Shown: positions 1 to 12,030 of the stretch, in pieces
Layout of the letters: every line of letters begins with the position of its first letter
How positions within the stretch are numbered: the first letter of the stretch is position 1
Assembly (NCBI GenBank): GCA_030220185.1
Contig: JASPKZ010007251.1
Coordinates: 756,501 to 820,500 of the forward strand
DNA: 64,000 nt
Direction: 5' to 3'
DNA from: Diploptera punctata
Lineage: Eukaryota > Arthropoda > Insecta > Blattodea > Blaberidae
Notes under the pieces: model-generated
Told to the model about the DNA's origin: nothing
Database searches by the model: none
Seen by the model: the letters and a program-made list of their open reading frames with translations, nothing else
Program-made: the position numbers and the translations under genes

Positions 1-224
1 TAATTAAAAAGCAGAAATTGAAGCATAATAGAAAACTGGAAGTATTTTCTTGCTTAAGTATCATGAATAAACTGCTGCCTATGCTTCTGCATGTTTTTTG
101 ATAAAGTGGATCAACATTCTGAAAGTATTCAATGCATTTTTTCTATATAATTATTAAAAATTCCAGGGATTGTAACACAAAAGACTCTTATCGTAATTTA
201 AAAAAAGAGTATCATAGAATGTGA

Positions 225-543
225 CCAGCCTCATGGACTAGTGGTCAGCATTTCTGACTACTGTTCATGAGGTCCCTGCTTTGATTCCCGATCAAACCAT
301 AGGAATTTTTTCTTAGAGGGAATCATTCCTGTGGTTGCCCATGGTCTGGAATTAAGGTTAAGTTTAGGTTAAGATCTCTCCTGGCGCTTCATTATCATTT
401 ATCACCCATCATATCATCGGGTTAATGTAACTCCACTTTCCAGGTGCCCCAACTTAAGAAGTGAGTTACAATTAAGCCAATGCCAGGAGAGAACACCAGA
501 AATATCAAAATGACAACCTGGGGCATTGAATAAAAAAAAATTG
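225..543 (+). mobile_element. tRNA-derived SINE with target duplication
   Basis: Opens with a tRNA-like head (GACTAGTGGTCAGC as A box, TTTGATTCCCGATC as B box) and ends in a run of A. Flanked by the 10-bp duplication TAGAATGTGA at 215-224 and 544-553. No coding capacity. Confidence 0.75.
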
Positions 544-1200
544 TAGAATGTGATTAGTGACCTCCCTCCTCCTCTTTGGTCCAACAGCCCTATAAGGCCA
601 TTGGCCTATTAGCCAGTTGCTGGCATCCATGTGTGGATTAATGACCTGAGGAATGTATGTAATGTAGTTTTTGGTCAGAACAAAGTAAGAAAAACAGTGA
701 AAAATAAATTAGAATTAGAGATAAAAATTATCTAAAATACATGATAAAGCATTATGGATTGTGTAAAGCTTAGTATGAATGATGGTTAAAAACAGAATTT
801 GCCAACTTATGGGAATGTAGGCCTACATATTATCTGCTAGTCACATTGCCTTGTTGGTCTTTCGTCACATAGGCTAACCTAACAAAATGTAACAATACAG
901 GCTGTCCATCAGTTGGAAAAATCTTGAAAACCGGGAATAGGTTGGGAATTTCAAAGAAACTGGGAATTAGATGAGAATTCGTAAAAAAAAATGCATATAT
1001 CTTATATTCAAATCGAAAGAATCACAATCGTTAAACCACATAAAAAAAATACATGCAAATATTAGATTTCTTGGAAGACATGCTTATTCAAGATATAAGG
1101 AAGCAGAGTTAGATCGAAAATTGGTCTTGCCTTCCTTTGGCCAGCAACCAATCGAAGGGACTATCATTATGCTTTCAAGTCTTATACGAGAATTTCCCTC

Positions 1201-1276
1201 AAACGCTGGAGGGAAAATTTTCTATAGGATCGTAACAGGCCTTGGCCTAATACTTGGAAGGAAGAAGAAGAAGAAA
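1201..1276 (+). mobile_element. LINE 3' end with (GAA)n tail, about 75 bp
   Basis: Nearly identical to the 3' ends at 16480-16557 (+) and 26077-26160 (-): AAACGCTGGAGGGAAAATTT through CCTTGGCCTAATACTTGG and then GAAGAAGAAG. A severely 5'-truncated non-LTR copy. The sequence to about 1640 on its right is AT-rich and I see nothing else in it. Confidence 0.6.
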
Positions 1277-1796
1277 TAAATTGTCCAAAGAAGAAAGAAA
1301 CCAAAATTGCAAAAAGAAAAGCTGAAATTTTTTTAAAAGAACTGGAAGAAAAGTAAAAAAAAAAAGGTTTACAAAATGAGGTAGGCAAAAAATTGCTGTC
1401 ATTGACGAAAAAATCAAACGATTAAAAAAATAATATATGAATTAAGTAATTTTAACATGATATTGTTTGCAAAGTTTTATCGTAATATAGTTCATGTTCA
1501 AATAATAAAATTTTTAAATAAATGATTTTGCTATTCTTATTTAAGACCTTACTAAAATATAAATAACATCTTTTTATTACATACACATATTAAAAATAGA
1601 TTTTTACAAAATTAGCTCTACTAGAATTAATTCAATTTCACACTCAAAAAAACTCGGTAATTATTCTTTGATGCCATGAAAAAACCGGGAAATAGTCGGT
1701 AATTTCATATTTGTAATTTACTGGAAACTCTATAATGTGTAAGTTAATGTGACTTGAGGAATTTATCTCAATACACTTCTCTAAAAAATTAACAAT

Positions 1797-2552
1797 GTAC
1801 CATATTTGCATGTATATAGGCCGCACTTTTTTACCTAAAATATAAGTTTCGAAATTAGGATGCGGCTTATACATGAAATAACTAGAATACATGCTTCATT
1901 TTAGAACAATTTTATTGTCAATGCTGCCAAATTACAAAGTCGTGAGTGTCATAAATTTTACCAACCGTAACTTGCCTTAAATTCATTGCACGGGTCTTCC
2001 ATATTCTTGGCTATCTTAAGGCCTTCAAACTGAAAACCTGTCTGACCTTGTTTTCCGTATATAATCCAGGATAATTCCTTCTAACCGAGGATATTCCACT
2101 TTCTTTCCGCGGAAAGATTGTCAATGTTGTGATGTGTTTTCAAGTGCATGTTTTGTTTGGATCCACTGTCGCACATCAAACTTTCTTCCTGCTATCCTAT
2201 TTCCGTGTTCTGCTGCATTGCACACCACTTGTAGCTTCAATTTGGAGGTATAACTTGCTCTGCACTGACCCATGTTTATACACAGTGAACAGCAATGTCA
2301 ATGAATAATGTACCTACTAACTTGACTGTCCTTTTTACCCTTGTGTTAATGACTGAGCCGCAGTCCGAATGTATCATTACATAGCCAGCAACAGAAGATT
2401 TGGAATTTATAACATTGCCAGATTTAAAAATGGTGTAGGCCTACTTCTGTCTTTTGCACTGTTTTTTAGCGAAAATATAAGACAAATATTTTTTCCCAAT
2501 TTATTACCACAAAAACTTGGATGCAGCCTATACATGCATAAGTACGGTAGAT
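1797..2552. mobile_element. Non-autonomous DNA transposon with imperfect terminal repeats
   Basis: The left end TACCATATTTGCATGTATAT followed by AGGCCGCA is mirrored at the right end by TGCAGCCTATACATGCATAA then GTACGGTA. About 28 bp of imperfect TIR. The interior has no convincing ORF. Terminal sequence of this style (TACCGTATTT..., GCCGCA) recurs in arthropod MITEs, but I cannot name the superfamily. Confidence 0.5.
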
Positions 2553-2749
2553 CATAGTAACAAATAATGGTAGTAGATTTTGCAATGAAATAAGAAAAGC
2601 AAGTTGCAGCATGAGATGTAATCGAACAGTAAAGATGATAATCAAAAATAATACGTTTAGTTTGTACTGTTATTTGTTGTAATATACATTTACAGTTATT
2701 TGCAAATAGCAATTGGGTAAATATAATACAGACTTCCTTGTAGCATCTG

Positions 2750-3000
2750 TAGCCATCATCCACAATAGGCCTTTTGACCTGTTCTGGTTCTTCATTCCAT
2801 CGCCTTCTTGGTCTTCTTTGGAATCTCTTGCCTCAGGTGCAATTTCCAAGTTCTTTTGGGTATTCAACTCTCTTCCATTCTATCAAGATGTTGAATCCAT
2901 TTCATTCTGCAAGTTTTAACTTTATATAGGAGGGGTGTAATTTGCAATTCATCATGTAGCCTTGAGCAAAAAAAATCTTTTTCTTCATCTAGTCTCGCGT
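2750..3000 (-). pseudogene. LINE reverse-transcriptase C-terminal remnant
   Basis: Minus-strand reading contains RLHDELQITPLLYKVKTCRM and KWIQHLDRMEES, the conserved tail of LINE polyproteins (…PL..Y….W..H..RM…), followed by a charged segment. Frame breaks and short length mark it as dead. Confidence 0.55.
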
Positions 3001-3282
3001 TGATGTTCCTGGGGGTTGATTTTTTGACAAAAGCCTCTATCCATCTCGACCATTCCATGTTTGTTCTTTCATCATTTCCATCCATTCTACTCCTCTTTTC
3101 GTGACATTCATCTTAACTTGTTCTTCCCATTTATATTTCAGCTGACCTCTTATCTCTTCCCTCTTGATCTAAATTCCAATATTTGTTATGGTATTTCTCC
3201 AGTATTTATTATTTTAATATGGCTGCCCAAAGCCCAATCCCCCTTGTGAGAGCTAGACAATGTTAAATAGGAGAATGCTTAA

Positions 3283-3440
3283 ATTAATTTTTGAAGAGAT
3301 AAATTTCCACCCAAACTGAGATTTAAACCCAAGATCTTTAGTTTTTTTGTACTAGTGCAACTATGATATCTGGGCATCTCATTTTAAATGGGTTCAGATC
3401 CCAGCTTGGACAAAAAAAATTTCTTTTCAAAAACTAATTT
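3283..3440. mobile_element. SINE fragments of the TTTCTCTTCAAA family, two orientations
   Basis: A minus-strand tRNA-like head (GAGATTTAAACCCAAGATCT) is followed directly by a plus-strand head (GGTTCAGATCCCAGCTTGG) running into the family's TTTCTTTTC end. Same head types occur at 19.5-20.3, 47.7-48.1 and 59.5 kb. Confidence 0.5.
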
Positions 3441-3889
3441 ATAATTCAATATGAGTATACAAATTTATGAAAACATCACAATAAGAAAATGCTTGCTGGG
3501 GTGAAGCATAGTGGAGACATTTTGTCTCTGGTACTGCCACAGTAACTGAGAAAGTCCAATAAGAAGAACTCTAAAAAGCTAACAGGAGCTCTAGGTGAAG
3601 TTATGTCAGGCTTAGCAAGTTAGTAATGGATAATATTCTGCTTTCAAAAAAAAAAAAGCATGGAAATACAAAGATTTCTGGAAGAAGGGAAGGAAGTTTG
3701 TGTTAAAATGATCAAAATTGATAGGAAGTAACACTACGAGGTTTCTATTTAGAGCTTGAATCAGAATTATACACCTTGCCTCATATTTTGTTTTTTCACC
3801 TGGAAATGTTTCGGAGAAGCATAATCACCATTTCCAACTAGAATCCAACTGTTGAGTTGAATATTAGATTGTTGTATATTCTTTTCCTC

Positions 3890-4200
3890 TAGCAGTCTTC
3901 TCCTTCTATCAACAGTAGCGTGGTTAACAATTGTCTTTCATTCTGTCTTATTAACTGCCATGCATCTCCATCCTCACACTTTCATAAGCCTTAAATCATC
4001 TCCACTTCCTTTTGTTCTTGGTCTACCCTTTATTCTTCCAACAAGTTTCCATAACAGAATTCTTTTATGAATTCTCTCTTACTCCATTTGTATCAAGTGA
4101 TCCATCCAGGCAAGTTGCTGCTCTTTACAAAACACACTACATCATCTCCTCTTATGAACTGATCAATTTCGTGATTCATTAACCCTTCAAGCAGGAGCCT
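3890..4200 (-). pseudogene. LINE 3' coding remnant
   Basis: Reverse complement carries the tail composition of LINE polyproteins: a basic G-R-x-x-G-R-P-like stretch from TTGGTCTACCCTTTATTC, then W-R-x-M-type residues. Several stops. Assigned by resemblance to other tails in this window, not by search. Confidence 0.4.
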
Positions 4201-4472
4201 AAATATATACTTGTATACAGATTTCTTCCTTACTGGCAGTATCAAGAGTACATACTTGCAGGTTGCAAGTTTTTATGAAAATTGTCATTTCTCTGCCATC
4301 TCTTAGGATTTTGAGGTACTATTTTGTCCATGCAACCTTGAATTTTTGTAGATCATCTTTCTATGTTTCTGCAGACGTAACACATTCCAAGTTTATAATT
4401 TCCATGGCCTTTTAGCTGTTCTGTTTCAATGCTCCACACTCCTTAAGAGATTAGTACATATAAATATGAAAC

Positions 4473-4665
4473 ATAAGAATCAAATGAATCATGAATTCTT
4501 CTTACCTCATACTTCTATGACTCGTGAAAATAGCTGACGATGGTGAAGATTGTTCGCTGATACTGCGGTGCTGTGTTAAAAAAAACAGAAATATGAGGTA
4601 AGAAGAATTCACGATTCATTTGATTCTTATTAATAAAACCTCATAATGTTAAAATTCCCAAATTT
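4473..4665. mobile_element. PLE snapback with hammerhead-like core
   Basis: Arms ATAAGAATCAAATGAATC and GAATTCTTCTTACCTCAT are mirrored at 4592-4630, followed by the tail CCTCATAATG…AATTCCCA typical of this family. The + strand centre has CTGACGA, a GGTGAA…TTGTTCGC stem and GATACTGC, a degenerate hammerhead-like core (GAA changed to GAT). Confidence 0.6.
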
Positions 4666-4689
4666 ATTATATTAAAAAAATCAAACATG

Positions 4690-5206
4690 TTTGCAAAGAC
4701 TCAGTTCTGATGAAATTATCCAAATTTTAGATGAACCTTTATTGGAAAATATTAGAATTTGTGATAACAGTATTGGGATATATAGTATGAAGAAGTTGAT
4801 AATAGTTTTGGAGAGAAACAAGGAAAGTAACAGAAAAGAAAGTAGCAAGTCAGAAGATGAAACTAATTGCATTGATCCATCTTTGAACTCGCAAAAAACA
4901 AATTGTTTGTTATTGGGATTGGGAAAAAGTAAATAATTACAAAAAAAATAAATCCATTTAGTAGTAAAGGATGACCTCTCAAAGTAGGAAGAGCCTCAGA
5001 GACTTAAAAATATTTTTGATGAAGTTTTAATGCAGACAATAGTCAAGAAAATCTATCAGATATACCAATCAATTTATAAATTCAAACCAAGATCATCTAA
5101 AGCCACAATCTAAGTTCATCAATGGAAAGAAACAAATACTGATGAGCTATATGTTTTTTTATTTCTCATTTAAATATTGATTGGTATTATTAAAAAATCA
5201 TCATAA
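4690..5206 (+). pseudogene. piggyBac-like transposase remnant, N-terminal part
   Basis: Open segment starts MQRLSSDEIIQILDEP and is followed by acidic sequence. In another frame near 5110-5200 it reads VHQWKETNTDEL, YVFLFL and LIGIIKKSS, resembling the WK..T..EL..FLGLL..MG..KKP segment of piggyBac transposases. Broken by stops and by the 700-bp repeat that follows. Confidence 0.4.
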
Positions 5207-5912
5207 GTAATGTCACGAGTGATTTCCAATTTATCTAGATAATTTGGAAATCAAGAGTGGCATTTGTTAGGAATATTTAACGAATAAAATTAAGCTGTTT
5301 ACTCACAAATCATTATTTAACTATTTTAAAATATTTATATATTTAATGTAAACGGCAATGTTTGAAAACAAATGAGAAATGATTGGTATGCTTCATTTGC
5401 TTCTTTTGTTCATCACTGCAACCAGATCATATTATTTATTGCCAAAGGATCACAATATTGTAAGAATACACCCTAGTGGAGAAATTTATAACGAACATTA
5501 TAGGTATTAATGAATTTCTGATGTCCTATGATATAAATATGTCAATTATATTTTTCTGCAATGTCATTTCCTGGAAAATAATTTGTTTAAGAAAGTGCAA
5601 ACAGTGATTTCTTTTTTTTGTGGTACAATCAATTGCTACAAATGTTTTTATATTATCTCCCGCATGCGCTATCAGCTGACATTCATGCACTATATATATA
5701 CAATCTGGTAGCCATATTTCTTAGAGAGTCACCCACTGCAAAATAATGCTACGACCTATTCATGTTAAAAAGGACGTGCTTTTTTTAATATGATAAACTT
5801 TAATTGATAAATTTGAGGCAAAACACGACTGTGATTGGTTGTAAATAAAAAATCATTGAAATGTGATTGAGCATTGACTCCCATTTGGGGCATGAGTAAA
5901 TAGTCAATAAAA
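5207..5912 (+). repeat. 700-bp dispersed repeat R1, copy 1
   Basis: Closely similar over its length to 22722-23440. Both start CATAAGTAATG(T/C)CAC and end near TCCCATTTGGGGCATGAGT. No terminal inverted repeat, no poly(A) and no coding sequence seen. Inserted into the piggyBac-like remnant, whose similarity seems to resume near 5930. Confidence 0.8.
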
Positions 5913-5929
5913 TTATATTTTAGCGAAAA

Positions 5930-6244
5930 TTCTCTTCTTGACTCTATATTTTATTACTCTATGTCACAGGATAGGTTGAACTTCTCAACATTGAAAATTA
6001 TATGTTTCTGAATTTTGATGGAAATAAGAAATTATTCAAAACAGCTCCCATTGTAAAACTAGGCACAAACAGCAAAGAAATAGATTTCCCATTCTATGGC
6101 ATACCCTTTAGGACATCAATTCCTGATGAGCTAATTGCTAGGCACTTTATTGAGAGGAATCTTCCTATTGAAAAGATGGGCATGTATTACAAAAAAAAAT
6201 GTATGCAGGGTAAATTTTTAAGTACTAGGACAATTTTTGACTGA
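5930..6244 (+). pseudogene. Possible continuation of the piggyBac-like remnant
   Basis: Begins with MSQDRLNFSTLKIICF, reminiscent of the MSRDRF..ILRFLHF segment of piggyBac transposases, and runs into an 80-residue open stretch (KLGTNSKEIDFPFYGIPFRT…) that I do not recognise. Low confidence; could be another element. Confidence 0.3.
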
Positions 6245-6396
6245 TGAAATTCCATGTCAAATTACTGCATGCAACCTCCTATATAAGTCCTGTTCCAAGG
6301 CTGCAACATTATACAATATATGGATTTAATCATGAGTTTCATCAGCCCATTTGCTAGAGGAAACCAAATAAATGGAGGTTAAAAGAAATACCTTAA

Positions 6397-6980
6397 CCTT
6401 CCGTTGGGCGCAATGTGCCTAATCAGCACATGCTTAAAAAAAATTATTCAACACACTGTTTGTCAATGGGAAGTCGAAGAAATGTTATTGTTAGGGATGT
6501 CCAAAGGATAAAATATTCAAAATTTGCTGCTAGAAAACTTTTTATTGGACACAATATTGATTAAACAAATTTGTGACAAGCCTTCACACAACATGATATA
6601 AAAGTAAGAACAAGTTAGGTTCAGTTCAAATATACTTGAAAATAGTTCACATTATCAACATTTAGCCTATGTTTTTAGCAAAATCATTCAAGAATATAAC
6701 ATTATTTAGTCTAAATAAGTTAAATAAATATTTTTTTTTGCAAATATTTTCAAAATACACATATTCAATAATGTAATGACTTTGGGCACAATGAGCTTCT
6801 CTGAACAAAATATTTACAACCCTCTGTGGTAATGGTCGAGAGTACACTGAGTGGGGTGGTTGTTTAGAGCAGGTAAAATGAAGCAGCTACTCGGATGCCC
6901 AGTCAATGCCATCTCATGGCAATGGGATGGGACAAAATTGACAACCTGTGCCTCTCAGATCAGATGCGCCCGATGGAAGG
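6397..6980. mobile_element. TTAA-flanked MITE, piggyBac-like
   Basis: Flanked by TTAA at 6393-6396 and 6981-6984. Inverted ends are CCTTCCGTTGGGCGCA on the left and TGCGCCCGATGGAAGG on the right. TTAA target duplication with CC-starting ends is diagnostic of piggyBac-superfamily transposition. No transposase ORF inside. Confidence 0.75.
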
Positions 6981-7185
6981 TTAAATGAGGATCTGATAAT
7001 TGAAAATTTGATGTATGAGAATGTTGAACTTTTTTTTTCATATTTAGGCTCATAGGTAGATCAAACTAATTTAGTTATGAATGAAATAAGAAATAGAGTG
7101 ATAATAGATTTTATGCATGTAGACATATAATGAAGTCTAAAATAATAAGAAAAAGCTTACAATTAAAATTGTATCATTGAAGACT

Positions 7186-7352
7186 TGACATGGAAAAAGT
7201 TATAAATGTCATTGGTCAATATTCCAATTTTGCATGGATGATAATCTATATTCCATCGCCAATGGCCTGGTAATAGACAGAACATAGATTATTTTCCATG
7301 AAAAATTGGAGTATTAACAGATGGCATTTACATCCTTTTCCATGTCATGTCT
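7186..7352. repeat. Imperfect palindrome in the LINE remnant
   Basis: Arms of about 65-70 bp (around GGAAAAAGTTATAAATGTCA … GGATGATAATCTAT) are mirrored by ATAGATTATTTTCCATG … GGCATTTACATCCTTTTCC. Loop about 27 bp. Not clearly one of the PLE families. Confidence 0.6.
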
Positions 7353-7481
7353 CCAAGTGGATAATAAGACCAAAAATTCTTGTAGGAAAACCAGAAGGAA
7401 AGCACCCAGTTGATAGGCCAAGAATGTGGTGAAGGGAGAATAATATTGGCCATGATTTGAGGAAAGTAGATTATAAAACAT

Positions 7482-7880
7482 CGGCCACAGTGGACTAGTG
7501 GTTATGCTCTGGTCACGAGGGTCGTGGGTTCAAACCCGGCCAGAGTCAATGGACTTTTTTTAGGATGGAAAAATCCAAGGAGCAAGTCCTTTGGGAGGGA
7601 CTTTAAGCCGTGGGTCCTGAATCTGAAGATTTTCAGGCTCGTAAAAGATCCTTAAGCCTGAATAAAAAGGCCTCTAAGCAAAATTTACTGAATTTTCCCA
7701 TCCTAGTACTACCTTGGTTTCCTAGATGTCAGTATGAGGCAGAACGCTGACCACGGACCACTCAAATGACATCTGTACAAAAACAAGTGTAACTAAATTA
7801 GTATGGTTCAAATTCTTCCCTGTAGGGGGAGAGCACCTAAATCTCTGTTAAGGGAAACATGGGCTTAGAAGGTAGAAGAT
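7482..7880 (+). mobile_element. SINE2 (tRNA-derived, about 400 bp)
   Basis: Head GGACTAGTGGTTATGCTC with B box GGGTTCAAACCC, then a body shared with 15549-15765 (+), 25718-25945 (-) and 52205-52610 (-). Flanked by an 11-bp near-identical duplication TTATAAAACAT / TTATGAAACAT, and the LINE reading resumes after it. Confidence 0.8.
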
Positions 7881-8729
7881 AGAAGAAGGTTATGAAACAT
7901 TAGCTCAGGATATGGATGTATGGAGAGCTTATGTCCTTGTGGCCATGAACCTATGGGTTTGATAGTGCCAGTGAGTTAGGTAGTAAGACCAAGAGTTACT
8001 TGTGAATGTGAGACTTGATTAATGATAGTTAAAGAAAATATATTACTCAGAACCTTTGACCTTAAAAATATGAAAAAAAAATTGGATGTATGACTGATGG
8101 ATCATGGTGAATATTAACCCTTCAAGTCAGGTATTTAAATCCCATTGATATACTACTGTGGCAATATTTAAATAGGCTGCAGGTTGCTTTTTTTTTTACA
8201 AGATTCTTAAAAAAATACTATATCTATAAAACTACTCAACATATCATAACAACATTTTTAAGGGATGTCAGGAAGAGAACAACTTGTCACTGGGTATACA
8301 GAAATATTTCAAATACTCACCTAAAACTTGGCTAGAGTATGATATATATTGAAGCAATCATCAAAATACAGCTCCACTCCACAGAAAGATCAGCTATTTT
8401 ATTCTTCAGGCTTTAATCATCTTAACTAAATCAGTCATCATACACTCTGTACAGTTTAGCATTGTATCTGATACTACAAATGTTATTTTTGAATACTGTC
8501 CAAAAGACTTCCTTTAAAATATTTTAAATTTATTTATTTATGTTTTGGTGAGTAGCCAGGCCTTGAGTAATTGTAGGTCTCAGAAGTATTTTATATATTT
8601 TTTGTTTGAAGAGTTAGATATTGAGAGCATGATTGATTTTAGGTCCAAAATGTCCTTTATTAGCTAGCATTAGTCTTTTATTAATTTATATGTCAATCTT
8701 ATTTCCTTCAGTAATAATTATACCTTATA

Positions 8730-9575
8730 TAGTAAATTTATCCAGATAATGGCATATGCTGATGATATAGTTATTATTGGCCGGACCATGAAATCTGTAA
8801 CGGAAGCTTTTAATGCCATATTCATAGCAGCTGAATCTATGGGACCCAAAATTAATGAAGAAAAAACAAAATTTATGGAGATCTCCAACAGACCTGTAGC
8901 TAAAGACAGACTAGGAATAGGCAAATATAAATTTCAATTTGTTCATGAATTTAAATATCTGGGCACTATAATCACTGATGACAATAATAATAATAAGGAA
9001 ATAAGGAACAGGATTCTCCAAGCCAACAGATGCTATTATGCACTTAAGGATTAATTTAATTCACACATTCTAAGTCTGGATGCAAAATTAAAAATCTATA
9101 AAACCATACTGAGACCAGTTGCTATTTATGGCAGTGAATGCTGGACACGGCAGAGAGAACAGAGAAAGATAGAGAATCTTTGAAAGAAAAATCCTGAGGA
9201 AGATCCTGGGACCTATAAATGATCATGGAGTATGGCAGATAAGATATATTGATGAAATCTACAATTTGTATTCAGACCCAGACATTGTAAATGTTATTAA
9301 AATTGGCAGACTGAGATGCTGAGATGGGTGGGTCATATAATGAGAATGGAGAAGGAGGAGGAGGATACTACTAGAAAGGTTACACTACTGAGACCAGATG
9401 GAGGAAGAAGAAGAGGAAGACCAAAGCTGAGATGGATGGATGGAATAGAGGAGGAACTCCAAAAGCTCGGGGCCCAGGAATGGAGAAGGAGGGCATTGGA
9501 CAGGGATGTGTGGAGGAGTGTCCTAACAGCAGCCAGGGCTCATAAAGGGCTGTAGAGCTGGAAGAAGAAAAATAA
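8730..9575 (+). pseudogene. LINE reverse-transcriptase 3' half
   Basis: Contains the catalytic motif as MAYADDIVIIGRT, then EEKTKFMEISNR, FKYLGTIITDDN, a GSECWT motif and a GGRRRGRPKLRWMDGIEEEL tail ending in AHKGL and a stop. Two or three frame breaks. A 5'-truncated non-LTR element, one of the better preserved in the window. Confidence 0.85.
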
Positions 9576-9784
9576 GTAATTATACCTGGGGACACACCAT
9601 AATTAGAAATAAGATTAAAACTCCCTACAGATCAAGTATGTAAAAAATGTTAACGAACCATAATGTATCCCTTGGCTTACAATGGAGGTAAGTACATACA
9701 AAGAATGTAGATGCCCTGTTTGCATGTAGAATATCACTAAATAATTAATTTAGATAATGTTATAAAATTAACTTATTATTCTCT

Positions 9785-10060
9785 TCTGTAGTTGGTTAAG
9801 ACAATACGCTACAAGGTCTGGGGTATGGTCAGAATTTTTAAACTTTTTGGCAGCATGGTGGCCATGGGGTTGACTCGATCTCTAATAGGAATGAGTCACA
9901 GTCACTTGTAAAGGCAGGGCTGACATAGAGTGCTGATTGTCTAGGAAAGGTGGAGCCTTAACCTCCTACTATTCGAAAGGCCTCCTAACAATTGGGTAAC
10001 ATTTGAGGGGAAACAACTATACTAATTCCAGGTGAAGTTCCAGTTGTAATGTAAACGAAC
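9785..10060 (+). repeat. Possible SINE, weak tRNA-like head
   Basis: TAGTTGGTTAAGACAATACG resembles a D-arm/A box, followed by a degenerate B-box region. Only one copy seen here, so this is tentative. 10060-10780 holds AT-rich sequence with nothing further supported. Confidence 0.3.
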
Positions 10061-11279
10061 CAGATGTATGATTGCATTTTCATTGGTTAAATAAAGGTTT
10101 TAAGCGCTCTAACACTCAAAATAAAGAAAATAAATATGTGTTTTATCTAGCACATGTCTATATAAGTTATATGGCAGAATCATAAAATGTATAATTACAA
10201 TTTTATTAGATTAAATAAGCATTGTTTTATTCTTATGCATGCGCAATACAGAATATGTTGGAATTTCAGTTGTTTCAAAATGGGAACATTTCTGTAGAAT
10301 TTTTTTAACATCGGAAAGCAAAGCATTTGAAAAGTGGTGAGAAACAAATTATTTTGAATTTTTTTCAAACAGATTAGTGAAAAAAATCCCACATTAGCCA
10401 TTGAGGTTATGATGAAAATATCAGGTGAATTTACAGGTGAGTCAGCATGAAACATAAATTCTGCTCATAATGAAATTGTACCGGTAAATAAAGGTTACCT
10501 ATTGACATCATGGAAAAAGTGTAAACATCTAATTAGGTAGGCCCATATATAATTTTTTGTCATAAATAAATAAGAAATTAAGGAAGTTCCCAATCATTGG
10601 TAGCATCTTAAGTTGTATTGTCTTATTTCCCATAAAATACAATGTTGCCTAAGAACAATGTTTCTATTGTATACAATTCAGTCATATTATGGTTATAAGT
10701 TGTACCACAGTTCCACCCAATAGATGGTATCAGTGGAGTAATACCTTATGCAAGTTTGTTTACAGTACAACTGGAACTTAGCTTGGAATTTGTATAGGTT
10801 TTTAAAGAGGAGAAAGAAAGAATATTTGAGAGAGAAGATTAATAATCTTGAAATCAATACAAAAAGTAGGAACATCAGAGAATTATATCAAGGAATTAGG
10901 ATGGAGAGAACAAATATAATTTGGAATGAATATGGGGACAAGTTTGCATATGCTTATACCAAGAGCATATTAAATACGTGAAAAAATTACTTGGATCAGG
11001 TATTAAATGTACATACAGAACAGAATATTGAAGAGAACGACTCACAGATTTCAGAAATATTAGTCACAAATGACAATAGAAATATTAAAAATATATAAAG
11101 GATCAGGTTCAATGGACCCACCTCAACTGATAAAATCAGAGGAGAAAAGTTGATAGACAAGATATTTTAGCTGCTTAGTATGATATGGGAATAAGATGCT
11201 TTTCCAAATTAATGGAAATAATTATTACCCATCCAAGTGTTTTGTGCAGGTGGAAAATATGTTAACTAACAAACTGTCT

Positions 11280-11640
11280 TTCTCTTTCTCCTTCCTTACT
11301 ATATTGCCACTTCCTGTCCTTTGTATTATGTTGTTCGATTGGCAGGTAGAGAGCTGACAAATACTATGTATTTTAATGATCTATTGTTCTGCGGGGTCAG
11401 TGGCATAATGACTAACTTGACAACTCTGTTACTTTTGGGGTTACGTCTAGGAATGACCTGTCCCTTCCTTGCCCTTCTCATTACATGTCGCCACTTGTGA
11501 TTTATTGTGAGGCTGGTAACAGAGAGATGACAAATACTGTGATTTTAAATGATCCAACCGCTTGAGCATTCCATGCTTAAATGACTAATTTGACAACCAT
11601 GTTAAGATCTTTCACATGTGTTTAGAGATTCTCCCCCCAC
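11280..11640 (+). repeat. Diverged tandem duplication inside the LINE
   Basis: Two units of about 170 bp share TGACAAATACTRTGTATTTT-like, AATGATC and ATGACTAACTTGACAAC motifs. Separates the pre-RT and RT pieces of the LINE, so it is part of an insertion whose ends I could not place. Confidence 0.5.
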
Positions 11641-12030
11641 ACTTGAAGTTGAAAAATTTCAATATGTGATCAGATGTACAGTTTTCTCCTACATCCCTTC
11701 CACAGATTCAGTAGATCGGTGACACTAGCGCTGAAACTCTTCCCCTCCGCCCGTGAACAGTTAACTTGGATGTGTAATATATGTAGACTTCAAAAAGGCA
11801 CATGATTCAATTAAGAGGAAGATGTATAGTAACATGCTGATCTTTGGAATTCCTAAAATGTTATTACTTGAATGTGTTAAATGGCACAAAGAGTAGGGTA
11901 TGTGTAGGCAAACAGTTTTCAGATACTTTTAAAATTCACAATGGGTTAAAACAAAGATATGCAGTATCTCCATTGCATTCAGTTTTGTACTATATCATGC
12001 CATTAAATCTTTACAGGATAAAGAAGATGT

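Larger units (their letters stand above)
6985..7995 (+). pseudogene. LINE ORF2 remnant interrupted by a snapback and a SINE
   Basis: Pieces read YLGS.VDQTNLVMNEIRNRV, later a GKPEGKxPVxRPRMxW-like stretch, and after the SINE WRAYV-type residues (MDVWRAYVLVAMNLWV). Same family as the better copy at 58.54-58.90 kb. Stops throughout. Confidence 0.65.
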
